NCBI GenBank assembly: GCA_029237695.1
Contig: CM055274.1
Span: forward strand, 70,236,828 to 70,300,827
Length of the DNA: 64,000 nucleotides
From: Conchocele bisecta
Taxonomy: Eukaryota > Mollusca > Bivalvia > Lucinida > Thyasiridae
Direction: 5' to 3'
Shown piece after piece: positions 44,923 to 56,108 of the stretch (within the stretch, counting starts at the first letter, position 1; each line of letters starts with the position of its first letter). The notes beneath the pieces are model-generated. The model was not told the DNA's origin. It saw nothing but the letters and a program-made list of their open reading frames with translations, and ran no database searches. The translations under genes and the position numbers were made by a program.

Positions 44923-45366
44923 TGTTGCGGTGACTAAACATTGTCCGAATATACGATACCCTATTGAACGTACGGGTGTGAACAGTACATGTATTTCGCA
45001 AAGAAATGTTACACTGAAAACTAGCAAAGTGCGTATGCGAGTATCCGCATGGTGCTGCAATTGAGTTTTTAAAAACACCAGGTACTCTTATACTCCGTGT
45101 TCATGTGTAACTGTTGTAAGATATTAGTTATATAATGTATTTCATGCTGAAAAGTGGTAACCACTGGGAAAATGTGAAATTATCGTCTCTGATCGATACA
45201 ACAAACGAGAGACATGCACGAAAACAGCGTCGCATACGGGTGATTATAACACATCCGGGTTTCTGTCATTGTAAACAATGCATATGGGAAACATACGTAT
45301 ACACTCCGATTTTGTTGTGACTTGACTTGTAATGAATACGCCCATTTAGCGTAACCAGAGCTTTAG

Positions 45367-45570
45367 CCCTTAACGCTAAATTAAAAATTATCGTCTGCTG
45401 TTTAGTTTCTATTTTCCAGTTTTCTCATCAAAAACATACTTTTGCAGCACTTTAGAATCATTTCCAATGGAAATGATTCTAAATTGCTGTCAAAGCATGC
45501 TTTTATTGACAAAGAAGACAAACTATACAGAAACAGCAGACGACAATTTTGGCGTGCAGCATTCTAAGGG
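45367..45570. mobile_element. Family I piggyBac-like MITE, copy 2
   Basis: Flanked by TTAG (left) and TTAA (right). The ends CCCTTAACGC and, inverted, CCCTTAGAATGCTGC. Inside come TCGTCTGCTG on both arms, then TTTAGAATCATTTCCAATGG facing its complement. TTAA targets and CCC ends are typical of piggyBac. No transposase. Confidence 0.8.
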
Positions 45571-45678
45571 TTAATTGACATTGCTAAGCTATGGACCCAC
45601 TACATGTACCAACTGTTCAGGCAAATGTCAATTCTGACAGCTTCAAGTATGTACACATGTGTTGAAGTGAGCACGGTA

Positions 45679-46223
45679 TGGAGCCCCGCAGGGGACATGA
45701 TTTTTTTAAATTAATTCGTTCCCACAAAATAACAATTCGTTCCCTCAATTTAACAATTCGTTCCCTCGAATTAACAATTCGTTCCCACGATATAACAATT
45801 CGTTCCCACGAATTAACAATTCGTTCGAACGAATTGATAAATTTGTTCTCTCAATTTAACAATTCGTTCCATCGAATTAACAATTCGTTCCCACGATATA
45901 ACAATTCGTTCACTCGAATTACAAATTCGTTCCCACGAAATAACAATTCGTTCCCTCAATTTAACAATTCGTTCCCTCGAATTAACAATTCGTTCCCACG
46001 ATATAACAATTCGTTCCCTCGAATTAACAATTCGTTCCCACGAAATGACAATTCGTTCCCTCAATTTAACGATTCGTTCCCTCGAATTAACAATTCGTTG
46101 CCATGATACAACAATTCATTCCCATGAATTAACAATTCGTTCCCGTGGGAACGAATTGTTATTTATTGGGAACGAATTGTTAAATTGAGGGAACGAATTG
46201 TTAATTCTACGTCCCATGCTCCG
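45679..46223. mobile_element. Family M: TIR element with 22-bp minisatellite core, long copy
   Basis: Flanked by TA on both sides. The ends are TGGAGCCCCGCAGGGGACAT and GACGTAGAATT-type sequence (in complement). The core holds about 20 units of AACAATTCGTTCCCTCGAAT or TTTAACAATTCGTTCCCTCA, then inverts near 46142 so the last three units run the other way. A 142-codon frame runs through it; its repeated NNSFPRI words come from the minisatellite and I do not regard it as a gene. Confidence 0.85.
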
Positions 46224-46324
46224 TAGGAAGGACCATATTGTTTCGGTTGCCAGAAAGTAAAGAATATGGTAGTATTGCTGGCAATGGAATGTTGCAGTGT
46301 AATACCAAAGTGTATTAAATTTAT

Positions 46325-46490
46325 AATACATTAGTGTAATAAATATGTAAATGACAGCTTTACAGGAAACATGCTACATGATCAATGCAGCTGCAATATA
46401 TGATGCTGTTTTTATGCAATAAATGTAATCTAGCATTTGTTATTATTTAATATGGAATTTATTGAACTCGTTGACTGATTTCATAGGTGG
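46325..46490 (+). repeat. Family K dispersed repeat, copy 3
   Basis: TGTAATAAATATGTAAATGA, GCAATAAATGTAATCTAGCA and CTCGTTGACTGATTTCATAG match 40843-41100; the 3-prime half is missing. Confidence 0.65.
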
Positions 46491-46750
46491 CCACTGCATA
46501 CAGTATAGTATTGAGGTCAAAGTCTTGTTCGCCCAGCACTTCCGTTGCGTTCGGAGATTTCCGGAGATTTCCGGATAAATCACAATCACCCATGGTACGT
46601 CACGATTTGATTATAGGACACGATTATTGCCGCGTGACATACCAGATAACCAGTGGTAGTGGTTTGATAAACAAAAGGCTGCAGAAAGTTCAACAATGAA
46701 GCGGAAACTTGATACTATAATTCATCGGCTAATTTTGTTGGGAATAAAGC

Positions 46751-46852
46751 CACAGTTAGATCACGGTTCGTCCGTATGTACGAGGAGATAATCCGCGAGC
46801 TTTAGCGAGTGGATTATCGACCGTACATGCGGACGAACGTGATCTAACTGTG
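46751..46852. repeat. 102-bp palindrome
   Basis: CACAGTTAGATCACGGTTCG faces GACGAACGTGATCTAACTGTG; GATAATCC and GGATTATC lie near the centre. GTACATGCGGAC in its right arm also occurs in the small inverted pair at 55822-55858 and near 34205. Confidence 0.8.
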
Positions 46853-47275
46853 TTATCATATCCTCATGGCGTTATCTTTCCCATTTGCCGTGTAAATGCA
46901 GAACAAAAACTCGAAAACATATCAAGATATGATCATATCAGGCATTGACTAGACCGTTGTGTAAATGACGTCAAGAACGTTGACAGTTCTATCACGGACA
47001 AATTCCGACGAAACAAATATGATGTTAACAAATATTTACGCGCATCGTAACTCGCGCATATTCAGTTGATTTAATTTAGTTCCCGAGACAGCATTAGTAC
47101 TTAGCATAATACTGGCCCTCTCGACAGATAATTGGTACACTGTGTGACTTCATTCTTTGTCGTGGGAAAATGGTATCGGATGCCTTGTCCGTGCATGCAG
47201 TTGAGAAAAGAGAACGTAGTTTATACAACCAGTGTATAGAGACAGCCTCGGGAATGTCGATTTAGCTCACCTCCA
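46853..47275. other. No feature recognised
   Basis: No repeat, hairpin or convincing frame. Confidence 0.4.
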
Positions 47276-47492
47276 GGGGGCCGTTTCACTAAACTTCGTA
47301 CGACTAAAATGTTCGTAAGTGCAAAATTATGATAGTCTGTAAATTTCACATTAACAATGTTTTCGTGTAAACTATTATTGCATCTGCAGCCTATGCTCAA
47401 TATATGTAAATCCATAAATTGATATTTCCAGACGATCCTAAATTTGCACTTACGAACATTTTAGTCGTAAGACGTTTAGTGAAACGGCCCCC
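47276..47492. mobile_element. Family G MITE, copy 3
   Basis: The ends GGGGGCCGTTTCACTAAAC and GTTTAGTGAAACGGCCCCC are exact complements. The interior has GCATCTGCAGCCTATGCTCA. A complete copy. Confidence 0.88.
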
Positions 47493-47982
47493 AGGTATTT
47501 AGTCTGAACCGAAATGTAATAGGATATCGTGTATGATCTACACCCATCCACCCACTAATACTGTTGCTAGCTACCATAAGGCCTACATACGGATAGGCAG
47601 ATCTTACTGTACATGCACATGTGCATCCACCGCCAGTAATTTGGCATAGGCAAATTAGAAGTTCAATTGACCACAGGCGCGGAGCAAGAGCAGAGCAATG
47701 TGAGGGCGGCGTACGTTCTCTGAATATTTATATTCGTACACCAAGTAACTTATGTAAAACGTGATTGAAAATAAATACTGGATCTATACATGACCTGCAA
47801 GTCACAATCATACCGCACACCGGTGAATACGCATGCAAATTGTGTAAAGCTATATATTAGCAAAGCACTATGATTTTGTACCTGAAAGATATTCAATTTG
47901 GCATGAACAAGATATTTACAGAGACAGAGTTGACGAAATTACCATAGTAAATGTGGAATTCCGCATTTGCTCTGAACATTAC
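47493..47982. other. No feature recognised
   Basis: Short inverted words (GTACATGCACATGTGCAT) near 47610; otherwise nothing. Confidence 0.35.
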
Positions 47983-48092
47983 ATCAACTTTCTACGTTAT
48001 TTACAAAAAAATATCGTAAATGTTCTATATATTTTCCATGAGATATCGCACATATTTTTAGCTACAAGTTCACATAGCTTGTCTCATATGCG
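47983..48092 (+). repeat. Diverged half-copy of the 5.35-5.6 kb palindrome
   Basis: ACATCAACTTTCTACGTTAT, CAAGTTCACATAGCTTGTCTC follow the same order as GTCAACTTTTGACGCCGTTT and CAAACTCACATGGCGTGTCTC at 5500-5600. Confidence 0.5.
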
Positions 48093-48585
48093 TTCATGAT
48101 TATGTGGTAGTATACTTATAGTATAACGTTGGATCGAATAAATGCAATTTAATTAGGTCGCAGGTGCAGTACAGTCGCTGATTTACACGTCTGTCTCATT
48201 AGTTCCTCTAAACATAAGACACAGAACTGTATTGGAATGCGGACTCAGGACTGTGTTACCACGATAACTGGGTCAATTCTGGTGAAAACGACATATTTAT
48301 GGTGGAATAACTTGACCTAATTTACATAATAATACAAAATAACAAATAGCGCTGTAATAATGAGTCGGCGTATTTATTACAAAGTGGCCGACTATGCGAT
48401 ATTAACCAGACATTGATATAATACGTGCATGCCACATTATAGATATTAGATATGCCAGATTTGGTACAGGTCATTTATGATACGTATGTGTATCTAGAGC
48501 CACCATGTCAATATAACCGTCAGAGACTTGGGGCTGATGTAAAAACGATACTGCTTTCCGGAGTACTCGTATGTCTGTGCTATCT
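48093..48585. other. No feature recognised
   Basis: No repeat or frame I can support. Confidence 0.4.
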
Positions 48586-48766
48586 AGAGTAGAGAAATAG
48601 AGAATAGTAGGTTAGTGCCGTGAATGGGAAAACATATCTGGCAAGGCTTAGGGAACGGGATGGGCGAGGCTCTCCCCACTTCAAATCGTATTGACAGGAT
48701 ATCAAAAATGTTTCACGGCATCGTGTTTCACGGCACATACGCACTGTGTTGACGGGATAAATGTGT
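48586..48766. mobile_element. Family J deletion derivative
   Basis: AGAATAGTAGGTTAGTGCCG and ATATCTGGCAAGGCTTAGGG are fused at about 48674 to ATTGACAGGATATCAAAAAT and GTGTTGACGGGATAAA. The parts lying between these in 39017-39502 are missing. Confidence 0.75.
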
Positions 48767-49079
48767 TTATTGCTATAGTGAGGGAACACGGCTGTGATGT
48801 TCACAGGTGCTGTGCATGTAAGTTATTAAATGTATCTTTTATCCATATCCATAATATACATCGACTAATTGCAAGGTTGAAGAACTGGGTAAACCTGGCC
48901 GAAAGAACGTATACCGTCAACCAATGACAAATGCTTGATTTTCTCATCAACGGGTTGAGTATTATGTTCCGATCGTCACACGAGATAGTGTGTTGTTTCG
49001 ACCCAGTAAACGCGCATTTAAATGATACGTACTATTTACTTCGTGTATTCGCAAGTGTTTACAACTCTATAATCACATG
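48767..49079. other. No feature recognised
   Basis: Nothing supported. Confidence 0.35.
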
Positions 49080-49160
49080 GCGCTCAATTGTAGCATTTTC
49101 CTCATGTTGCATTCTAGCTGTAGCTAGAATGCAACATGAGGAAATTCTACATTTGAGCGC
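49080..49160. repeat. 81-bp hairpin
   Basis: GCGCTCAATTGTAGCATTTT and CCTCATGTTGCATTCTAGCT face near-perfect complements across GT. One copy only. Confidence 0.8.
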
Positions 49161-49620
49161 TATATATGTATTCTCAGGCACTGTCATTCACCATACCGTC
49201 ACCGCGTAATTGTGTTAGCATTTAGACAGTCAGTCGGCCTATCTGAATTAGTGCAAGTTCTATTCTCCGCAATTCCCAGTAGCAACGCATTGTGTCCCAG
49301 ATATTCTATTTGAAATGGATAGTTGTCCTGCTTTCAGTTAGAGTGATTTGGAAATTACGTGCGCGGCTTTCACGTTCCGGAAATCCCATCATCTTGGTTA
49401 ATGGACGCTGTAGCGTGCGCTCGGAGGACAATGATTAAATGGAGAGTTCTTACCATTGCATTTCCGGTTTGTCTACGAGTTTTATAATTGGTTCCTCGTC
49501 CTGGAAGTGTTTTATAAAAGGCATACGCCTGCATATATGAGATGCGCCATGAGAACATGGATATTATTGACAGTTTAATGAGGAGTGTTTCAACGTTCAC
49601 TGTAGATATACGATCACCAT

Positions 49621-49814
49621 ATGAAACCCGATACTGAAAACACGAATGCTCAAGTTGGTAGTATCAGATTTTAGATGGAAAATCAGGATAGCAGCTGTCG
49701 TTGCCGCTGTTTGTTCATACCACAATATAAAGTGTACCACTTAACTCTATGCAACCCGACACTAGAAACACGAATACATATATTCGTGTTTCTAGTGTCG
49801 GGTTGTATAGGGTA
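49621..49814. repeat. Hairpin plus related flanking word
   Basis: The hairpin 49741-49814 has CAACCCGACACTAGAAACAC and its complement. GAAACCCGATACTGAAAACA at about 49623 is a diverged copy of one arm, so the region may be a TIR element with a duplicated end. Confidence 0.65.
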
Positions 49815-50449
49815 AACAAATACTTTCTCTCTGATCAGGGACTTCACTAGCCAATACGTAAATAAGCCTCGGATCTATGCAATCAATCTCATGTCTTAGG
49901 ATTTTTGTCAATTTGTCTAATACGCCACAATTTGTGCATTTACAAGCTTTTTACGGACACTTGTATTTTGGCAAAATTGTGAGATGTGATAAGATTGATG
50001 GCTTCAGAGACGATTTTAAAACTATACATGTATTCATTATTTATATAGGAAATAATTAGCTAAATCGGAGCACTTGAACAAGTAGGTATACGTAAATCAC
50101 GAAGTCCAGGAAGTTACAATGATTCCTGTGTTGTTGCAGAAACATTTTGTGCTATTATGTCATGCGTATTATTGAAACTGTGTTTAATATGTACCTTCTA
50201 ATGGGTCAGTTGTACCTACTGATTATCGGTATTGTGTTACACTAGCTGACGCATGTAATGCATTTGAATGCGTAACGTATTCCACGGATATAAACTCGAA
50301 CCGAATGTGACATCATAGTGCATACGGTGTTACGTGAATTTTGACGCGTAGCATATTCTCGAGTGGCGGATCAGCTGTATGTGACTCTTCTGTGTGTAAG
50401 GTGCTACGCGGGATTATCAGTTGGGCGAGTACGATATTATCGGATTGTA
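49815..50449. other. No feature recognised
   Basis: No repeats seen. It lies upstream of the exon candidate; GGATATAAAC at about 50287 is the only TATA-like word and I give it no weight. Confidence 0.3.
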
Positions 50450-50534
50450 ATGGAGGGGCCGTGGGAAGTGAGAACGGCCTCGGGAGAGCAGGGAGAACTG
50501 CTGGCGGACCATAATCAGGAGGAGGGAGAACAAG
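50450..50534 (+). CDS. Possible first coding exon, unknown gene
   Basis: I do not recognise a family. From the ATG at 50450 the frame reads MEGPWEVRTASGEQGELL, then ADHNQEEGEQ, up to CAAG at 50534, which is followed by GTGAGA, a good splice-donor match. This short stretch is richer in G and C than its surroundings and strongly acidic and Gln/Glu/Gly-rich, unlike the repeat-derived frames elsewhere. The frame stays open upstream to an earlier ATG at 50363. No acceptor or second exon was identified downstream, and the window shows no other exon to join it to. It could be chance. Confidence 0.22.
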
Positions 50535-51098
50535 GTGAGATCTCCATTAAATTATATGATCGGTTCATTTCATGTTACATATGTCTTACATGGATCCAAG
50601 GTACCAACCCAGCTAACACAAATAACGACTTGTAAGCATTATTAAAGCGAAGCTATATCAGTTAGACATACACACGTACATGTCAGGGGTCTTTATAATC
50701 TTCTCTAATGGTATCTTGATTTGAGGTAGAAACGCGAAACATATAAAAAATATACGTGCACTGCTAGAGCAATTGACTACTTTGGACAAGCTGATTACTT
50801 TCATGTGTTTTTACTTTCTGCACATTTCACAACGGTGTGTTTATGTCGCCCCGAATCATTGCACAAACGGTCATGTATTGTATTGTATAATACTATATAT
50901 AACTGACGTACGCTCATAAATATGTAAAACCCGTCAACTGTCTACTTTAACATATTTAGCTGTGCCAACAGGTGCGATCAGCGATCTATCACCGATACGA
51001 CGTATCAGACACCTCATTTATGGATGATCATGAATACATGACTGCAGGCTATATTAATGTGGTAAAACCATTTAACACCACAGTACTATAATATCATA
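50535..51098. other. No feature recognised
   Basis: AT-rich. If the exon at 50450 is real, this would be the start of its intron. No acceptor site with a following coding stretch was found. Confidence 0.3.
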
Positions 51099-51179
51099 AT
51101 ATTTACAAACAGTGCAGATCCAGAAGAGCCGGCTCGTAACGAGCCGTCTCATCAGGATCTGCACTGTTTGTGAATATTT
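51099..51179. mobile_element. Palindrome related to family A core
   Basis: AATATTTACAAACAGTGCAG faces CTGCACTGTTTGTGAATATT, with GGCTCGTAACGAGCC at the centre and ATCAGGATCTGCACTG as in family A. Confidence 0.7.
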
Positions 51180-51771
51180 TCTTATGTTTTCATTAAACTT
51201 TGTGTTCAATGAAAGTCTGAAAATTAAAATGAACCGAACCATTCCAGATATTTAGGGGTGAACGTGCTAAATGCCTAGGTTGGCGTTACTGTTACTGGTA
51301 GCATTTGGCTACTAATATTTCACAAATTGACATCTTAGTTACTATTATTTGCAGGAATTATTTGAAAAAGTAACGTTACTACGTTTTTACAAATATTGGA
51401 GCAAATTTAAAATAGTATTGTCTTGTTTAATTTTATAGATCCGTTTAGGCTACTAATTTCAAACTCCTAGCGCCAACGCATTATGCGTTAGTGAGTATTC
51501 AGCTTGACAAGACGACGCATGTAAATGTGTCTGTGTTCAGAACATAATTATGCAACAACTCACACTGCTGCATACAAAGCCAGACAGCGGAGAGGAGATT
51601 ACGTATTAATGATTTCCAGAAATGTGTGACGTCACACTCAATTTGTATATTGACCGTGAGCTAACCTGTACTACATGTATTACCGAGACCTACGGGTAAT
51701 CGAATGTGGAATTACATTTAATATTACATCCCTATAGCGGACGTACGTGTAGCTTGTTTGTTTTGATAATA
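51180..51771. other. No feature recognised
   Basis: Only a loose echo (CCTAGGTTGGCGTTAC at 51273 and CCTAGCGCCAACGC at 51468), possibly the ends of an old inverted element. Confidence 0.3.
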
Positions 51772-51987
51772 CAGTAGAACCTCTCTCTAAATCCGACACG
51801 CAGATATTCTGTGTATCCTTAATTTTATGGGTTTCATTCGTGTATATTTATAATTATAATGCCTGTTCAAGTTCGCAAACACAGCCGCATACATCGCCAT
51901 AGTCATATATCTGATTTACAGTTGCACATCTCTAACCCGGACACCATGGGGACCTCCCAGAGTGTCCGATATGCAGAGGTTCCACTG
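51772..51987. mobile_element. Family P pogo-like MITE, hairpin on the right
   Basis: The left terminus CAGTAGAACCTCTCTCTAAA, an internal segment, then a terminal hairpin (51919-51987) ending GAGGTTCCACTG. TA flanks both ends. Only 10 bp separate it from palindrome Q copy 2. Confidence 0.8.
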
Positions 51988-51997
51988 TATTATTATA

Positions 51998-52097
51998 CAG
52001 TGGGGTCAGCGTGTAAGTGCACACACGAACGAACACGACAGGTTGGTTCCAACCTGTCGTGTTCGTTCGTGTGTGCACTTACACGCTGACCCCACTG
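51998..52097. mobile_element. Family Q perfect 100-bp palindrome, copy 2
   Basis: Base-for-base identical to 33600-33699, with TA at both flanks (51996-51997 and 52098-52099). The 49-bp arms and TT loop are intact. Identity between copies 18 kb apart points to recent transposition, duplication or a gene-conversion event. Confidence 0.92.
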
Positions 52098-52357
52098 TAT
52101 GCCTTCCCGGAATGGATTCGCTCCGAAGTCATGGTTCTACGTATCACTATTGTGCTGACTGATGCTAAGTTTAACCCGTTCCGTTTGCCTCATTTCGAGC
52201 AGCAGCATCCAACAGTTCTAAAGTTAAGAATCTTCAAGTGTCTTCCAGTAATTGTTCTTCCCAAGTGTCAACAAATGACACAGGTGTAGTTGTTGGATAA
52301 GCCCCTACCAAAGTTATTACCTACATTGTTAAAATGGGCAATCAAATAAATTAAATA

Positions 52358-52435
52358 AACTCTTATTGGAAACTAATCAAGAACCATCAGGTTAGAATGG
52401 ACCTGATGGTTCTTGATTAGATTCCAATAGGAGTT
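52358..52435. repeat. 78-bp hairpin
   Basis: CTTATTGGAAACTAATCAAG and AACCATCAGGT face near-perfect complements across TAGAATGG. Single copy. Transcribed, it would form a long stem-loop; no sign of conservation can be judged here. Confidence 0.8.
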
Positions 52436-52910
52436 GGCCTATTTTTATATGGCGGCCATCTTGAATTTATTATCAGGTCCCAATGTTCGTTGTCTGGTGT
52501 GTGTTCAGGATTGTACAAATTGAAACACAGTCATATAAAATGGTTGTGGCCTTTATTGTGGCAAATGAGATAAAATGTTGTTATTGCAGAAATTAGTCGT
52601 GTGATATGTCAAATTGATAAGCTGAAAGAGTCGATAACATTGGTGACGTGTTTACTATGTTCTAGTTGATTGCATATACCAGTTCAAGACTACATAAGGT
52701 CAATATATTGACATATGTATTCACGTGTCTTCTTTTCGCAAACGACGTACATTTATTAACAATTTTACAGACGCTGTCCTTACCTATACGAGAGGACTAA
52801 CTTGTAGTCATATACACAATCCAAGATCGCCACCGTATACAAAATATACCATATTCTTCGTAGATATGTTCTCATGAACCGTCAAGTTGTTTTTCGACGC
52901 AATGATTTTT
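52436..52910. other. No feature recognised
   Basis: ATGGCGGCCATCTTGAATTT at about 52449 is the same motif as in the arms at 58.8 and 63 kb, here isolated. Confidence 0.4.
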
Positions 52911-53072
52911 ACAGTCGAAATGGCACCACAACAGTCGCAATGACACAACTACAATCGAAATGACTCAAAACACTCGAAATAACACAACCTCCGTCGAAAT
53001 GACAGGACAACAGTCGATATTACACAACTACAGCCGAAATGGCACAGTTTCAGTCGAATTGACACGATTGTT
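52911..53072. repeat. 20-bp minisatellite, about eight diverged units
   Basis: Unit close to CAGTCGAAATGACACAACTA. Each copy has several substitutions (for example CAGTCGCAATGACACAACTA and CAGTCGATATTACACAACTA), so the array is old. Confidence 0.85.
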
Positions 53073-53321
53073 CCATTATTGGCGAATAGCAGCAATAAAG
53101 AGCAATATCAATTAATAAATTAAAGTTTCTGCGAATGTACCGTAATGACGCGATTGCATGAATAATATCAATTAACAAAACATGCTAACTTTAATTCTCT
53201 TTGATCACGAATTGTACCGTAGTGTGCACATAAATCGGTCGTGTTTTACTATGAGACCAGTGTAAGCAAGATCCAGGCCAAATAAAAGCTTAAACAAATC
53301 TGAACATTTTCTCCAAGCCGA

Positions 53322-53400
53322 TACTCGAAATCGCGCAGTTTGAATGGGCGACGCTGAGCACAGCTCAGCCTCGACGAAACAAACTGCCGGATTTCGAGAA
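53322..53400. repeat. Foldback hairpin related to 5.0-5.2 kb
   Basis: ACTCGAAATCGCGCAGTTTG faces AACTGCCGGATTTCGAG, and GACGCTGAGC faces GCTCAGCCTC around CACA. Confidence 0.65.
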
Positions 53401-53705
53401 TATGGACGAAGCATGTGCTCCGTAAGTTTATAAACGCGGGCCCAAATTGCATATCAGCGGATATAAATCGTAATTTAACCATTGAATATGGTGCAAATAA
53501 TTCAAGCACAAACATATTTACACAATTCCCTAACATTTGATTGGCCCGTAGCAAGTCTCTGTCCAAAATTTATATCCCAGTAAACTCCTGCGCCGAACTA
53601 TTTTCTACAGGTGCGCTGTCAGTGCTGTCAATGTAAAGAAATGGCTGCCGTCTGTCAAAATAAACATATTTTCTTGATGAATTTATTTCAAATGCTGGAA
53701 TTATA

Positions 53706-53850
53706 AGGAATGCATGGCCTTTTTGTAGAATTTATCGGGATATAAACTTGGAAGAAAAGTCGCGGGAATACTGGACTACTTCGTCCAGTATTCTGCGACT
53801 TTTCCAAGTTTATACCCCGATAAATTCCACAAAAAGGCCATTCATTCCTA
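53706..53850. repeat. 145-bp palindrome, about 70-bp arms
   Basis: AGGAATGCATGGCCTTTTTG, TTTATCGGGATATAAACTTG and AAAAGTCGC face their complements. The centre is ATACTGGACTACTTCGTCCAGTAT. The 126-codon frame beginning at 53748 starts inside it and is not supported as a gene. Confidence 0.85.
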
Positions 53851-54508
53851 GATTACTCTCTGTAAGTGGCGTATACGTAGTTGAGAAGCAACTTCATCTA
53901 GCAATCAAAGTTGGATATTATCCCGTTACATCAGACTGTATACTGTTTAGAATTTATATAAACCGGGTCAGTCAGATCTCGTTGCAATCGTGTTTTTATC
54001 GACTAGTTACGACAATTATTAACGACAAATTGCGGAACCTGCTTCCATCAGGTATTATCGATACGGATCTGCCATGTTTGACACACCGTGCAACCGTGAT
54101 AATTATCAGCCATCAACCGTGCAAATAGCTAGAGTCCCGCGGCGAATCACCGGGTATAACGGGTAAAGTGGTTGCAGCACCTAGAGACAATGTCTATCTC
54201 TCTCGACACGGTGAATCTCGCGCTGCGTTGAATATTTAATAATGTTAATGATATTTTCCAGCAAATGGGATTCATTTACTTTGCCACAACTATTCAAAAT
54301 GAATCTTTAAACGTTCAATGGTTGCAACCTCAGCCTCAGAAAGTGTACTTTCCATAAACCAATAAAATAATAACAAACCATTGTTTTTACATATTCACCA
54401 ATGTTGTGTCATTCATATATTGTCAAATAACGCGGGCTTCCGTTGTGTATATACCCGTTGATTGATTGGTCAATTTAATCAGTGTTATTGACACAGACCA
54501 AGAGATAT
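53851..54508. other. No feature recognised
   Basis: The frame that continues from the palindrome to 54128 has no recognisable domain. No repeats noted. Confidence 0.35.
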
Positions 54509-54703
54509 GGGGCCCCCGTTTCACTAAACTTCGTACGACTAAAATGTTCGTAAATTGCACATTAACAATGTTTTCTTGTAACCAATGATTGGATTGACAT
54601 TTATTGAGCATATGCTGCATATCCATCAATTGAAGTTTCCAGACGATCCGAAATGTGCACTTACGATCATTTTAGTCGTACAAAGTTTAGCGAAACGGGC
54701 CCC
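54509..54703. mobile_element. Family G MITE, copy 4
   Basis: The ends GGGGCCCCCGTTTCACTAAAC and TTTAGCGAAACGGGCCCC; left arm shortened between ATGTTCGTAA and TTGCACATTAAC. Confidence 0.86.
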
Positions 54704-54769
54704 TGATGGGCTTCATTACACAATACTAATGATGACAGTCAACAGTGGATTGGACAATGCATAAGATCT

Positions 54770-55074
54770 GTAGCCGATTTCACCAACATTGCAAAGTATA
54801 CTTTTCCAGCAAAGTATACTTTCAGGGAGTAATCATTTATTTTTCCTGAAATGCATTATTTCATATAGAACTAACGACTGCATATATTTGATGATTAAAA
54901 GTATGCAGAATTATTATACTGAATTAATTACATTATCACAGCCAAAATGGCTGTGATAATGTAATAAATTTAGTATAATAAAAATTAATAAATTTATTCT
55001 AAAATTGAAAATTTCTTCCTCAAAGTATACTTTGCTAGAAAAGTATACTTTGCAATGTTGGTGAAATAGGCTAC
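54770..55074. mobile_element. Family B palindromic MITE, copy 2
   Basis: Inverted relative to 1221-1528. The ends GTAGCCGATTTCACCAACAT and GGTGAAATAGGCTAC; CAAAGTATACTTT twice per arm. The central hairpin is the same (ATTATCACAGCCA). Confidence 0.86.
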
Positions 55075-55188
55075 ATGATGTGTTCATAAAATGTTAACGT
55101 GGCTAACGACATAAGTAATGGCACTTCATGTATCGCTCATTGTCAACGGTAAGGTTAGTTAGTAAATAGTTCATGATGTATGCAATCC

Positions 55189-55694
55189 ATGCACGAGGGA
55201 TCGTAGCTAGTTATCTCCCGTTGAACTTATTTATAGAAATCCAGTCCAAATTGTGTACTTTAGGGCCTTATTGTTTGCAAAAGGGGCGAATGTACCAGGA
55301 TTTGTTATTAAAAGGAATCATTAGTTCCACTAGTGTTGATCCAGATAATCCTACATGTACATATCTGCGCAAGCTGATCCGGGACTGCATTATTTGCCAG
55401 ATTCATATTTTCACGTGTGCAGTCTGATCTGTGCCTACACTGTTTGTACAACTCAATTGGCGTACGTACGTACGTACATCCGTGCGTTGGTCAAAGTGTT
55501 TGGTTAAAGTTTCTTTGTTGGTTAACGTTTTTCGGTATACATGTACTATCAAAGCCTCGGCGGGCGCGACATGCGGGCCGCGGCCATCTCGATTATTATA
55601 TTCGGTAAGAAATAAACGCCGAAATACAGCATAGGACCGGATCTCTAAAATTAGATTTGCAAAGGGAAATAACTAGCTACGATCGCTCATTGGG
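55189..55694. mobile_element. Family L TIR element
   Basis: GAGGGATCGTAGCTAGTTAT and ATTTATAGAAATCCAGTCC at the left face GGACCGGATCTCTAAAATTA and GGGAAATAACTAGCTACGAT at the right. The middle holds a family A-like palindrome (CTGATCCGGGACTGCATTAT). A GTACGTACGTACGTAC run occurs near 55460. Confidence 0.7.
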
Positions 55695-56108
55695 TGGCTT
55701 AAACATTTGCTATTCCACTTCACACGTATTTCTGAGTTTTGTCCCCGATTTATTAGGAAAACCACCCATTGAATTACATGGTACGGGTATCGATATGGGA
55801 TCAATAACTTAAGAGCCCGGTTGTCCGCATGTAGGATTGATCTTCTCGTACATGCGGACACATCGTTCCCTTAGTATTACCAAGAATGACGCTATATAAC
55901 TATGAACGTTGTAATCCAACAGAACATACAAATGAAGAAGCTAGCTGTATATTGGCATTATCTAGTGTGCATGCAAGTGACAACGATTGTTCTCGGGACG
56001 GCACGTAGATGAATCAATATGAATGTCGAAGCTATGGACCGAAACTAATGTCTAATTCTACTCGCGTATAAGGAATCCGACCTTGCTGTTTAATGAAATG
56101 TGAAGCTT
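55695..56108. other. Small inverted pair, otherwise unassigned
   Basis: GTCCGCATGTA and TACATGCGGAC (55822-55858) face each other across about 14 bp; same word as in 46751-46852. Confidence 0.45.

Noticed and set aside
45678..46106. 142-codon asparagine-serine-rich protein
   Set aside because: Every residue comes from the 22-bp minisatellite of family M.
53748..54128. 126-codon frame starting MEEKSREYW
   Set aside because: Its first 30 or so codons lie in a palindrome, and the remainder shows no domain or repeat-independent support.
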